From contig JARFXM010000003.1 of the NCBI GenBank assembly GCA_029532625.1, forward strand, positions 186,001 to 250,000: 64,000 bases of DNA. The letters run 5' to 3'. Source of the stretch: Lomentospora prolificans (Eukaryota; Ascomycota; Sordariomycetes; Microascales; Microascaceae). Shown here piece after piece: positions 35,329-47,343 of this stretch (its first letter is position 1; every line of letters starts with the position of its first letter). The translations under genes were made by a program, and so were the position numbers. Under the pieces are notes generated by a model. That model was not told the DNA's origin and ran no database searches. It worked only from the letters and a program-made list of their open reading frames with translations.

Positions 35329-36479
35329 ATGACGCAGACGGCGTTCGTTACAGGTGCTACGGGCTTGCTGGGCAGGCAGCTTGTGAGGGCGTTCCAGGAT
35401 CCTGGAAGGGATTGGAACGTCAAGGGGGTTGGGTTGAGTCGAGCGGACGGGGTGTCTGTCTTACGTGTTGACCTGGGTAAGGAGAACGAGGTGGAAGCCG
35501 CTCTCGATGAAATCAAGTGAGCTCCCCTATCCTTGTCCTAAGGGTACCGGTTGCTAACCGGCATTCTATGAAGGCCCAAGGTCGTGGTTCACAGTAAGCC
35601 ATGCCCCGAACCCCCTTCCCCGATTGACAGGGACTAACCACGCATGAAACCAAAAAAAAGGCGCCGCGAACCGTTTCCCCGACAAAGTTGACAAAGACCC
35701 CGAAGGCACACGCGCCCTCAATGTAGCGGCAACGCGCAACCTCGCGCGGCTCTGCGCGGCCCGGTCGATCCTCATGATCTATATCTCGACGGACTACGTG
35801 TTTCCCGGGCGGGAGGGCGAGGCGCCGTATGACGTGGATGCAACGCCGTCCCCGCCGAACCTGTACGGGGAGACGAAGCTGGAGGGCGAGAAGGCCATGT
35901 TTGAGGAGTTTGAAAAGGCAGGGAAGAAGGGGTGGGGCGTCGTGTTCAGGGTGCCGGTGCTGTACGGAGAGGCGGAGGTTCCTGAAGAGAGTGCGGTAAA
36001 TGTGCTGCTGAATGTGGTGTGGGGAGCGCAGCAGGGGAAGCAGACGAAGATGGATAATTGGTCGGTGAGGTATCCTACCAATACGCAGGATGTGGCGAGG
36101 GTTGTAGCCGGTATGTGGAAATCGAAGAGGAGAAAATGGTTAACTGAGCCTGCTGAAGGAGTATTCGACTGACGGTTGAGTACTAGACGTGGCGACAAAG
36201 TACCTCGAGACAGAGGACAAGGCCTCGCTACCTCCCATTCTTCATTTTTCGAGCGAGGACCGCACAACCAAGTACAAAATCTGCGAACTGCTCGGCCAGA
36301 TTATGGGTCTATCGATCGAAAACATCATAAGTAACGACGAAGGGAACGATCCGTCTGCCAGCGTACAGAGACCGTATGATTGCCACTTGAGCACGAGGGC
36401 GCTCAAGGAGCTAGGCATCAACGTAGATACGGTGGAGTTTAAGCATTGGTGGGAGAGAGAGTTGACGTTTAGGAAGTAA
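35329..36479 (+). CDS. NAD(P)-binding reductase, RmlD/MAT2B-like
   Basis: 316 aa from exons 35329..35516, 35574..35593, 35661..36110 and 36187..36479. Introns of 57, 67 and 76 nt; exon 2 is only 20 nt. It is a Rossmann protein: TGATGLLG glycine motif at residues 8-15, S112-T113-D114-Y115 (STDYVF), and the catalytic Y138-x3-K142 in YGETK. This is the atypical SDR/RmlD substrate-binding group, which includes dTDP-4-dehydrorhamnose reductase and the methionine adenosyltransferase regulatory subunit (MAT2B). In fungi without rhamnose pathways such genes are usually called MAT2B-like; that name is inference here. The VHSAANRFPDKV segment and the C-terminal substrate-binding region are intact. No signal peptide; cytosolic. 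Confidence 0.85.
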
Positions 36480-38264
36480 AAGAGAGAGAGACCTAAAAGG
36501 AACCAAAAAATCAAAAAGTAAAAAGACCGAGACGGATAGATGGGAGGGAAAAGGAAGAAGTCGAAAAATACCAGGTTGTGTAACCGAGGGGAATAAGTCA
36601 GTCTTGTGGGCAAGTCAGCGTGTTGAAGATGTCTCACGCTGACGTATCGGGGTTCCATCTCGCGTTCGCGGCATTGCAATCTTGGCGAGAGGTCTTGACT
36701 CTGGCAGTTGTCAGACAGTCAAAAGTTCACGATGCCATGGGGCGAATATCACCAAGACTCTGTCTCAGCGTCATACTTGTGAACAGCCCTTTCGACACTG
36801 CGAAAGTCCAATAAACTTTTTTCTCTTTTTCCTTTTTTCCTTTTTTCCTTTTTTTTTTCTTTCATTTGAACCCGACAGACCCTTGAACCCTGCATCAGAC
36901 GTTGTCGGCATTCCAGGGACTCCGACTGGATCCCGGGTCGTGGCATCATTAGTGTGGGAACCAACGACGGGCGAGAAGGGTTGGCAATATAGGCTTTATT
37001 ATGCCTTTCCCTTTACTTACCCCCTTGGATCATTTTCTTCGCGCAATTGATCCTTTTCCCAGTGTATATATGTGTACCTCTCCGTATGCCAATTAGGATG
37101 CGGATGGCCCGTTGCCCAGCGCGGCGTCATTTAAATGCCACATGGGATCCGTCACAGAACAAGCGAAATTCGTCGCGAGGCAAAGCGAGATCCTGAAAAC
37201 GAGCGCGGCGCCGTGACGAGGTAACTGGCTCTCTCCGCCCGTCTGCGACATCTCGCACCACTTTTGGCCAATCTGTTCTCCTCTCTACTTTATCTCGGTA
37301 ATTTTTTATTTTTTTCTTTCGCCATCTCCAGAGACGAAATCGAGGTTAGGGTGCCGCTATTGGTAATCTCAACGTTGCTTTTCTCACTCATTATGAGTGG
37401 CTCCGTTCTTCATCTCGCCATACCGCCAATCATTCCGATCTCAGACATCCTCATCTTCTCGGGCTATTATTGTCTCGGCCACGAGTGAGATCTTGACAGG
37501 GTATATCTCGCCTATCGCTTTCGCGTGTCTCCTTCCCTCGATATCCCGAAGAAGCGAAAGCCGATTTTTCAAGAGCAAAACAAAAGGGGAGCATAAAAAG
37601 GGTCGCAGCATCTTGGTCTTCTTGGATTTGGACATTTCTCTGTGGTGTCCCTCGTGTCGTGTTGCGTTGCTTCAGCTGCAACGTCGCTCGTCCGTCTGCG
37701 GGAAAGCCCACTCCCCATCACCCTTGCACCCGATCAGGAACCCTGCAACAGAAAGAGCGCTCGCGTGCGAATCGCTGGCGCGCGCAGAAACAATCGGGAA
37801 GGAGCATTCTGAGGCTGGATTTCAGGGTTCATCTCATCTCTTTTGGGCTGGGTAACAACAGTTGACGTCAATCCTGCGACGAAGAAACATCCAACCACGT
37901 TCTTTTCCTCACCCCTCCTCTTTCGACTCGAATAAGCCCCCCAAAACAGGATTAGTCGAACAAGGCAAGGCCAGCGACAAAATCTGCCATCGACAAGAAA
38001 AAAGCCCCAAATCGCAGCCCATTCCCGATTCCGTTTTTCCACTTCCTGCCCTAACTACTAGCGCAAGCCTCAAACCGAGAGAAAATCCCGAACAAGAGGA
38101 AAAAAAGTGGGCGCGACGTGTTAGAGATTCCCCCTAGTAGCCAGTGGTGGCGCTATAATTCGCGGGGGTCGTACCGTGGGCAATTGCTCGATTTTCATCT
38201 TAATTTCAACAGCGTCGCATCCTGGGCTTTTGGCGAAGCAGGGGGAAACCAGCCAAGCAGAAAA
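36480..38264. other. Long leader region of the RA-PH gene
   Basis: 1.8 kb without a supportable gene. Contains pyrimidine tracts near 36820-36865 and 37300-37320. Both 3' UTR and promoter should be here. The frame of the RA-PH gene is open further upstream but without ATG in good context. Confidence 0.5.
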
Positions 38265-41200
38265 ATGGACCCTGGTAATAGCATCCAGGCTCAAGCGGGC
38301 CCTGGGGAATTGGAAGGACATTTGGTCGACCTTGACACGATGGGAGTGGCCGTGACCCCTGCAGGTATTTGTTCTGTTCCTGGCGCGCAGCACGACGCTG
38401 CTGGGAAATTGAATTCGATCAGCAGCGTGGACAGCGGCCATCCCGCTGCTCCTTCAGCTCCAGCGTACTTTTCCAGATACCGATCGAAACGCCACCCGCA
38501 GCACCAGCCTCAGCAGCACCAGCTTCATATTCAGCACCAGTCGCACAACCGGCAGCCAGCAGCAGCACCGACGGAAGTAACCAGCCGGAGGCAAGCGAAT
38601 AATAATACCAATTACGTCCCTAACCCAACCAGCCCGAATGCCCTGACCCACGTCGTCGCGATCCAGCCCACCCATTCCTCCACATCCGTCCCCACCGCCT
38701 CACCCACCGCCGACGCCAACGCAGACAGTGACGCCGTGGCTCTCGTCCACGCCGACACCGACACCGCTACGTCTGCTGCGAAAACCCTGCGCAAGAAACC
38801 CTCGCGGTACAGGCAGCGATCAACCCCGACCACGACCACGACCACCGACGACGACGGGCAAATCTTCACAGAGGAGCAGCAACCAGCCCGGCATTACCAT
38901 AATAACCATCCACCGCTGCCCTTTGACGAATACGGCCCTTTTCCGCCTCCCGTCCCTCCACTTCCACTCGCGCACGCACCCTTACCCCTGGGCCCGCGCT
39001 CCAACAATTTAACCTCCATAGTCACGCGATCCGCAGACCCTCTCTCCCAACAAGGTGCAGCTGGCGATCAAGTAGCAGCCGCAGGAGTAACACGCAGTCC
39101 GCTGCATCATCACGACCAGCCGCCCTTCCGCGGCGACGAAAACTCGGACCACCACTTTTACTTTTCGCAAATCGACGACCACGACGACCACGACGCCACC
39201 TTGTACAGGACCTTGACCGAGCGCACGCGAGACTCGGGCAAGTCCTTCCGCGAACGCACCACCGAAAGCCTCACCTCCAACTACCACCCTTACTCGCACC
39301 CCAAGATGACCGCCACCACCCGCTGGGTCGACGCCCCGACGACGTTCGGCGGCTCGCAGCCCGAGATCCGGAGGCACAAGCAGCACGAGGAGTTCCTTGA
39401 GGCGCCGTCGCCGCCCCTCGCGTCGCCGAAGGTCAAGAGCAAGAGGCCCATCTTTGCGTTCCTCTCGCGGAGCCGAAAGGCGGATCAGAGCGCCGTCGTG
39501 CCCACGTCGCCAGCTTCTATACCGCAGAGCCCGCAGCTGAATCGCACAATTGCACCGCCAAAGTATATCGAGGCCGGCGGGAAGGGCATCGTGCCGCAGA
39601 TTGACGCTCCCGTGAGCGCCAGCAATTCTGCCGAAAGAGTGTGTCGCCTACCCTTTTATTCATTCCCAAAGTCCCAGGGGCACAATAATATTCTTGAACT
39701 TTCCCCGTTAACTCTGTTCTCCAGCGCGTCGTAGTCCGGTGTATGAACTCCTCCATCACCCTCCCTGTAAAAACCAACACCACCCCCATCGACATCCTCC
39801 ACTCCGCCGCCAACCTCATCACCCACCGCATCCGGCCCGACTCCTCCGTCGTCGTCGAATCCTACCTCCAATACGGCCTCGAGCGCCGCCTCCGCCGCTA
39901 CGAGCTCGTCCGTGACGTCATGAACTCATGGGACCGCGACAACCTCAACGCCCTCGTCGTCCTCCCCGCCGGTATCTCCAGCACCCCGACCAGCGCCGAC
40001 CCCGTCCCTGACAACGACGAGCTCCTCGAGATCGATGCCGTCCCCCGCACCTATGACGCCCCCTACGCCTTCACCCTGCAGCTGTACCACTGCGCCCGCA
40101 TCGGCAAGTGGACCAAGAGGATCGTCACCCTGCTGGACAGCGGACAAATGTACTCTGCCAAAAAGCCCGGCGCGCAGCTCTCGGACAAGGATTCCGTCTC
40201 GCTGTGCCACCTGTCGGACTTTGATTTGTACACCCCGACGGAGCACCAGGTCAAGAAGGTGCTGAAGCCGCCCAAGAAGTACTGCTACGCCGTCAAGAGC
40301 CAGCAAAAGTCGCACATGTTCCCCAACGGCGAGAACTTTGTGCACTTTTTCTGCACCGATGATCCCCGCACCTCTAGGTTGTTTAGGGAGCAGGTCCACG
40401 GCTGGCGGAGCTGGTACCTCGTCAACCGCAAGATCGACACGGGCGACGCAGGCAACGGCGGTGTTGCGCGGAGACCCTCGCAAAAGTCCGTGGGCGGCCA
40501 CAAGGCGCGGCACTCCGTCGACGGTATGCCGTACGCCATTGGTACCTTCAAGCCGCTCATGGACATGGATATTTTCGAAAAGTCGTACGACGACCCTACG
40601 CATGATCCCAACCCCGCCGTCACGTCGCCGCAGGAGCCCGCGCACCGTAAGCGTCTGTCCAAGGGCAGCGTCCGCCTACCACAGGGCAGAAACCGCTCCG
40701 CGTCCAACTACACGGGTCCGCCTAACGGCGCGGGGCTCGTCAACGTCGAGGATCCCCCCGACTTCGACGCCAACGGTCTCCTCGGCGACAAGTACGAAGA
40801 GCGCAAGCAGGAACAGCTTCGCCGCACGGAAACCCGGCGCCGGCGCGAGTCCTCCGAGGGACCCTTTACCGAGGGCCCTAGCCTTCTCAACAGCATCCCC
40901 TCCGCCGAATCCGGCGACCCCCTCCGCAGGAGCGAGTCCCGCTACAGGCCTACTACGGCGCGCCCCACCACCGCGGACGTACACCGCCAGCGAAGCCAGC
41001 GCTACCCTTCCAGGCCGAGCAGCCCTACGTCGGTCGGCACGAGCGGCACCTCCGCCACGCGCAGAGCGCATGAGCCACCGCCCGGCATGCCGAAGCCGCT
41101 TCTCGACTTTTCCGAGAAGCAGGCAGAGCCGACCTCATGGCGGAACCAGGTCCGTGGTGGTCAGGGTGTGCGTGCGCCCGTGGGCGTCCCGCTCGTGGAC

Positions 41201-41527
41201 CTAGCCACGGGCGGCCGCGCACCGGATAGGTTCGGCGTCCCCGCTTCGCCGGGAGGGCGGGCGAGGGCGCCTTCCACGAGTGCTGCTTCCCATCAGAGGG
41301 AGGGCCCGTTTGTGAGGCATCCGCAGGGCGAGACGCTGCTGGGGCAAATAGCTAGGAGCCAGTCCGTGGCCTCGAGCTCGTCGAGGTATCGGTCTAGGCG
41401 GGCACACGATGAGGAACCGGTGCCGCCTTTGCCTATGCCGGGGAGCTTGGCTCAAGGAGGGACGTTGTTGGGGCAGCTTGAGGCTAGGCAAGGGGCTTCG
41501 AGGGGGAGGAGCGGCACGGTGAGGTAG
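38265..41527 (+). CDS. RA-PH domain protein (MRL-like architecture)
   Basis: 1,058 aa from exons 38265..39638 and 39725..41527, with an 86-nt intron (GTGTGT to CCAG). Residues 1-450 are low complexity: His/Gln-rich, Thr/Asp and Pro tracts. About 459-545 is a Ras-association-like ubiquitin fold (RVVVRCMNSSITLPVKTNTT, HRIRPDSSVVVESYLQYGLERRLRRYE). About 568-690 is a PH domain (YAFTLQLYHCARIGKWTKRI, ending WRSWYLVNRK). The tail is disordered, Arg/Ser/Pro-rich. RA directly followed by PH is the arrangement of Mig10/RIAM/lamellipodin and Grb7 proteins; it suggests a small GTPase effector that binds membrane phosphoinositides, perhaps in polarised growth. The function is inferred from the architecture only. 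Confidence 0.85.
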
Positions 41528-42005
41528 TGGGTGTTTCCGGAGCAATACTTTGTGACGGTTTGTGTTGAGAGACAAACGGTTGGTTGGTTGGGTTCAAAAG
41601 CATGGAACATAGATGGGGGATGTGTGGGTTGGTCGAATACACGATACACGCACGACAGAAAGAGGTTGCATCATGACGGGGATAGAATCGGATACCCTTT
41701 ATCGGGCGGGTATGATGAGACATACAGACCGAATTTGGACGGTCGGCGACCCGATTTTTTGGCTCTTTTGCATTTTCTTTTTTTTTTTTTTTTTTTTTTT
41801 TCTTTTTCCTCGTTTCTCTTCGGACACTTTCCTTGATCATCATACGCCACAATAGAATCTACCCGCGGGTACCCGGGGCCGTTTATCGCATTAAACTCGC
41901 TTTACTTTTGTTTTCTTCATAGATCACGTTGCGCACATGCCTTGTTTCCTGTGTGGTATTCTGCTCAACCAATATGTCCCATTCACCACCTCACGCAGAC
42001 TTCCC
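41528..42005. other. Convergent intergenic region with poly-T
   Basis: Spacer between the RA-PH gene and the FPP synthase 3' end. A T-rich run at about 41776-41805 includes about 22 consecutive T. No gene. Confidence 0.5.
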
Positions 42006-43183
42006 TTATTTGGATCTCTTGTAGATCTTGTCAAAGAAGGCGGTAAACACCGACTTCTTCAAGCCCTCGCTTTCGTCGACGTTCTCAATCATGGCACGAA
42101 TCTCGTTGGCCCTCTTCTCCTCAAACTCCTCGTACCTCTGCTTGAGGTTCAACTCATCGTACAGCTTCTTGACGACGGCCTCCTTGGCGGCATCCTTCTG
42201 GCCATAGTTCTCCTCGAGAAGCTTGCGCTGCTCGGGAGTGGCGACCTCGAGGGCGACATTGACGAGCCAAGAGCACTTGTTATCCATGATATCGGTGCCA
42301 ATCTTTCCAATGTGCTCAGGGAGGCCAAAGTTATCGAGGTAGTCATCTTGGATCTGGAAGTACTCGCCGAGGGGGATGAGGATGTCCTCGGCCTGCTTCA
42401 AGTTCTTGGGGGTGGCGATGTCGAGGAAGTAGAGGGCCAGCGCGACAGGGAGGTAGAAGGAGTACCAGGCGGTCTTGTAGATGACGATGAAGGAGTGCTT
42501 GTCGAGGGAGAAGTTGTCAAGGTTGACGTTGTCCTCGGGTGCGGTGAGGAGGTCGGCGAGCTGACCCATCTCGGTCTTGAAGGTGATGTCGTGGAAGAGC
42601 TCGAGGAAGTCGACGTAGCGCGGGTGCTGACGGAAGTACTTTCGCAGGAGGGAGTAGATGGCGGACTCGAGCATGAAGGCGTCGTTGATGGCGATGAGGC
42701 CGACGCCCTCGTGGCGGTACCAGCAGGGCTTGCCGCGGCGGGTGATGGAGCTGTCCATGATGTCGTCGGACACGAGGAAGAAGGCCTGCAGGAGCTCCGT
42801 CATCCAGCCCAGTGTGGCGGACTGGAAGTACTGCTCTTCGGTGAGGGGCTTTTCGAGGAGGAGGGAGGTCGAGTCGGGCACGGACATGCCGCGGTTGCAC
42901 TTGCCACCGACGGTATTGACTTGGAGGGACTATAGGGGTTGAATCTCTTGGTTAGATCACTGCGCTCTTTTTTGTTTATTTTTTTTTTTATTTTATTTTC
43001 TTATTTTTTATCTTCCCTGGTTGCCTCCGACCGCCGGGCGCAATTGGAGGGCTGGAGGCTTACCTTTTGGTACCAGTCGAGGAAGGGCTTGGGCAGGTTG
43101 TAGCTCGCCGCCTGCTCGAGGAGGTCGGCCTCGAGCTTGGGGAACACGGACTCGAACTCCTTGAGATTCGTCTTCTTGGCCAT
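42006..43183 (-). CDS. ERG20: Farnesyl diphosphate synthase
   Basis: Makes farnesyl diphosphate from IPP and DMAPP/GPP, the branch point to ergosterol, dolichol, ubiquinone and prenylation. 347 aa from exons 43183..43064 and 42929..42006; the 134-nt intron (GTAAGC to ATAG) contains a T/A-rich stretch. The start ATG gives MAKKTNLKEFESVFPKLE. The first aspartate motif DDIMD is at 95-99, and the second, DDYLD, at 235-239. The two Phe at positions -4 and -5 before the first Asp motif are those that set C15 chain length in eukaryotic enzymes. Other family motifs: GGKCNRG near residue 50, ITRRGKPCW and KTEMGQLAD. Length is the usual one for fungi, and the C-terminus ends KIYKRSK. Cytosolic. It is divergent from APC8 with 1.2 kb between starts. 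Confidence 0.97.
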
Positions 43184-44375
43184 CTTGAAGGTGTTGGGCT
43201 GGATAGTATATGGAAAAGAGTGACGTGACTACGATGCGAAATCGAGGCTCGAGGTTGATGTTATGTTTGAGGATGGGAGAGTGTTGAAATTGGCACCCCG
43301 ACAATTTCTCGGGGAGCGCGGGGTCCGGAAATCGAAGCGGGGCATTCAACGAGGGGCACTAAAACGAGCAGCTTCGTTGAGGGGCCCATTTTGTTTTAAC
43401 TAGAGCATTCATTGGACTCGACTACACAGCCAGCAACTGGGAATCAGGGGTAGCGTTGTAGGAGTGGGCCACCCTCAGGGTTTCCGCTGGCCAGGCGAAG
43501 AACTTTGGTTTGGGCGGTCATTATCATCACATCCATAGGTGACGAGGACGACGAGGATGGCCGTTGGAACTGGGAGGCATTCTGCGGCTTCTGATATGTC
43601 GCTTGATTCTTTCTTCCCGGTCGCCACCGACGTATGTGGTTACTCTTGAGACCTGCATCGGGAGATAAAATCTAGATAAAATGTAAGCTTCAGTTGCGGC
43701 GCGCGAGAGCCGCCGTTGACAGCTTCTGGCGGTGAAGTTCCAATGTTCCACAATCCGCCAGCGCTGGTGTCTTGCACCCCACCCCACTATACCTAGTAAC
43801 TTTCCATTGTATACGGCCACCCAGCACTGGTCATGTATCCAAAGATGTACTACTGTTTCCAATATCGACGCCATCGCCAAGCACAGGGCAAGAGTCACCG
43901 GTTTGGCTTACCCTGACTCTTGACCAGGCCAGTATTGTTAGCCAAGAAAAATGGCAATTCATCCCCACCTTGCCCACCCGCGGATCTACTAATTCCCAGC
44001 GAGATGTTCCTCGCTGCTGGCCACCTAGGGACCTCTCGGCCACCGATGATCGACGGTGGCTCCAGAGGAGAGCTGTAGTCACGTGATAGCAGCGCTAAAC
44101 GGCAAACGTACATACATGATGTACCTTTGTCAACTAATACACCCACCACCACCACAGATTGCAACCGCGTTGACGCGACGCAAGCTTCAGTGTTCACAAT
44201 AGCTTCGTGTGCAACCATTTGACCCTCAATCAGTCGGAGTGTCGAAACCCCTCCTCTCCAACCCTCTTTGCCCCTCCTCACGCCTCCAAGGCCGGTCTAG
44301 TGTAAACTCGCAGATCTCTTCGACTAATCAATTCAACGTTTTTGCGACCGCATTTGGCGACGACTATAGCTCGCC
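43184..44375. promoter_or_regulatory. Divergent promoter region, FPP synthase/APC8
   Basis: 1.19 kb between two start codons facing away from each other, so both promoters lie here. No certain TATA box. Open frames on the minus strand (43527-43898) show no domain. Confidence 0.5.
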
Positions 44376-46584
44376 ATGTCCCTCAGTGACAACGAGGTGG
44401 ACATCCAGCTGCGAGCAGCGCTCCAAGACGCCGTGGTCAAGTGCTCCGAGCGCTGTCTTTACCAATCCGCAAAATGGTGCGTCCGATCCCGGCTTACCAC
44501 TATCGACTAACCCCCATACTAAGCTACTCAGGGCCGCTGAGCTTCTCAACTCCATCCGCGAACCCGCCGGCCAACCCTCCTCCCAAGACACCGTAACCGG
44601 CCACTCGGCCTCCATCTCGGGCGGGAACCCGGACCCCGAAGAAGCCCGTCTCGAAGCACAAGAGTTCAGCAAGTACCTCCTCGCCAAATCCTTCTTCGAC
44701 TGCCGCGAATACGACCGATGCGCTGCCGTCTTCCTGCCCGAGGCTATGCTCTCCGGTATCCTGGAGTCCAAGACCGAACCACTTACGTCTGGGACGCCAA
44801 AGGGAAAGGGCAAGCTGCGGCCGAGCACGGGGGCGGCAGAGCCCAGTACGGCGACGTCGATGCCCAAGATTAGCCAAAAGAGCTTGTTTTTGGCGCTATA
44901 CGCAAAGGTGATGTCAGGGGAGAAGAGGAAGGACGAGGATGCCGAGATGGTCATGGGTCCGCATGATGTCGGGACGGTGGGGAATAAGCAGTTGGTGCTT
45001 GTGAGCAAGTGTCTCAATATGTGGTTTGAGGAGAGAGCTGTAGGGGATGATGAGGCGGCGGGGAGCCAGGGCTGGCTTGAATATCTGTGAGTTATAACAC
45101 AGTGCTCCTCGACGGGAGCTGGGCCCTTCTAACTCTTTTTTTACAGTTACGGGATGGTGCTCGCCAAGGAGAAGAACACCGATAGGGCGCTGGAGTACCT
45201 GGTGCGGAGTGTGCACCTCTTTCCCATGAACTGGGGCTGCTGGCTTGAGATGGCATCATTAATATCCCGGGTCGAAGATGTAAGTTGCCTGATGGAGGAC
45301 TCCTCTCGCCGGCTCCATGCTAACCTTGACCAGCTCAACCGCATCGCCAAACACCTACCGCACAATATCGTCTCCTTCATGTTCCACATCCACACCTCCC
45401 TCGAGCTCTTCCAGCAAGGCCCCTCCATCGCCAGCTCCCTCGACCAACTCCTCGGCATCTTCCCCACCTCTTCCTTCCTTCTCGCCTGCAACGCCCTCCT
45501 CTCCTACCATGCCAAGGACTTTGTCGCCGCCGAGCAGCACTTCAGCCGCCTCCTCTCCCTCCACCCGTACCGCCTTGACTCTCTCGACCACTACTCCAAC
45601 ATCCTCTACGTCATGAACATGCGGCCCAAGCTCGCCTTCCTGGCCCACCTCTGCTCCAACGTCGACAAGTTCCGGCCCGAGTCCTGCGTCGTCATCGGCA
45701 ACTACTACAGCCTACTCTCCATGCACGAGAAGGCCGTGCAGTACTTCCGCCGCGCGCTAACGCTCGACCGCACCTGCCTGTCGGCCTGGACCCTCATGGG
45801 CCACGAGTATGTGGAGCTCAAGAACACGCACGCCGCCATCGAGTCGTACCGTCGCGCCGTCGACGTCAACCGCCGGGACTATCGGGCCTGGTACGGCCTC
45901 GGCCAGACGTACGAGATGCTCGAGATGCACACGTACGCGCTCTGGTACTACAAGAAGGCCGCGGGGCTCCGGCCCTGGGACGGCAAGATGTGGCTCGCCG
46001 TCGGGTCCTGCCTCGAGAAGATGGATCGCGACCGCGACGGCATCAAGGCGCTGAAGCGAGCCCTCCTCGCCGATGCGTACTACGACGTCGGCAGCAGCTT
46101 CGGCAGTGGCGGGGAGGTCCTGGGCGGCCGCAACGCCACGGGCCACATGGATCCCGAGACGCTGCTGCAGATCGCCAACATGTATAACCGGCTCGGCGAG
46201 GTCGACGAGGCCAAGTCGTACATGGAGCTCTGCCTTGCGCAGGAGGACGGCGGTGTCGACTCGGACGATAGGCGGTTCGCAGAATCGATTGCCATCCACA
46301 ACGACTCGCCGCCGGCGTCCGACGACGGCAGGGGCGAGGGCCCCGCGAGCCGGGCGGGCGGTGGGGACGGGCACGGGCACGGGCACGGGCAAGAAGGAGG
46401 TACGGGAGTCACGGCGGCGACGAGCAAGGCGAGGATGTGGCTTGCGCGGTATGCGCTGGATACGGAGGATTATGCGACGGCGAATAGGTTGGCGACGGAG
46501 CTGTGCGAGGACGGGGTGGAGGTTGAGGAGGCGAAGGCGTTGTTGAGGGAGGTGCGGGCGAGGATGGATGCGGATAGGATGTGA
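44376..46584 (+). CDS. APC8: Anaphase-promoting complex subunit 8 (Cdc23), TPR protein
   Basis: TPR scaffold of the APC/C ubiquitin ligase, nuclear, needed for mitotic exit. 679 aa from exons 44376..44476, 44532..45086, 45147..45279 and 45334..46584. Introns are 55, 60 and 54 nt; branch sites TACTAAG, TCTAAC and GCTAACC are visible. The N-terminus (MSLSDNEVDIQLRAALQDAV) and SAKWAAELLNSI match the Apc8 N-terminal domain. The C-terminal half holds repeated TPR helices, for example CVVIGNYYSLLSMHEKAVQYF, AWTLMGHEYVELKNTHAAIE, AWYGLGQTYEMLEMHTYALW and WLAVGSCLEKMDRDRDGIKA. An insert rich in Gly/His (about residues 600-620) interrupts the last repeats. The third intron is 54 nt with no stop in frame, so a retained form would stay open. 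Confidence 0.93.
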
Positions 46585-47047
46585 GTTATGATGGACGGTG
46601 CGCACGGGGGAGACGGGTTAGATTCATGGTAGGAGGGACATGGCATTGTTTCGGAGTGATTTGGTATTCAAAAATGGGCTCTACGAGGCATGAATATGAT
46701 ATCATGACTTTTTTTTTCCTTCTCTATTCAACTCGGCGGACATGGTACTCTAACGACTAAGCGCACCGCACTGATGCAGAGCTAGTTGTGTGATGAGCAA
46801 CAACTCACGATGCCTGGCTTGATTGGGGACTTTATATAACTACTCACCTTCCAAAGACACTCAAAAGATATTTCTTAAAAGCCCCGAGCAAGATTTATTG
46901 CCACCGACGCGCCCCGGCAAGCCGAAACCCAGGATCGGCTCATAAGAACACACCACTGGCGATCCCAATCGGCCGCATCACATCACTGGCTCCGGCCTCG
47001 GGCAGTTCCGTATAGACCGAACGAAGGTGAACAGCGCCACTCACCAA

Positions 47048-47068
47048 ACACACACACACACACACACA
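47048..47068. repeat. (AC)n microsatellite
   Basis: About ten perfect AC copies in the gene-poor stretch. Confidence 0.9.
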
Positions 47069-47318
47069 TCCATACACCTACCTCCACGTTCGCCCTCCTG
47101 CAGAATGCTAGATCCCCTCTCTGGCAAGAAAACCCCAGAGGTTGGTCGCCAACATCCATTCCATTGTCCATCCCCAGAATTCGGCCACGGGCTGTTTGGT
47201 AAAGGATAAAAAGGCCCCAAACGAAGGTGGACTGACGGGCCCTGGAATGGAAAATACCAGGCTCCAAGTGCCTACGAATCTCGTCGGGCTCTTTTCTTTT
47301 TGTATTTTTTCTCTCGCT

Positions 47319-47343
47319 TTTTTTTTTTTTTTTTTTTTTTTTT
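47319..47343. repeat. Poly-T run, about 24
   Basis: Uninterrupted T homopolymer followed by GTTTTTT. Length in the assembly may be unreliable. Confidence 0.9.

Noticed and set aside
43527..43898. 123-codon frame upstream of FPP synthase
   Set aside because: No motif or codon bias; it lies in a shared promoter region.
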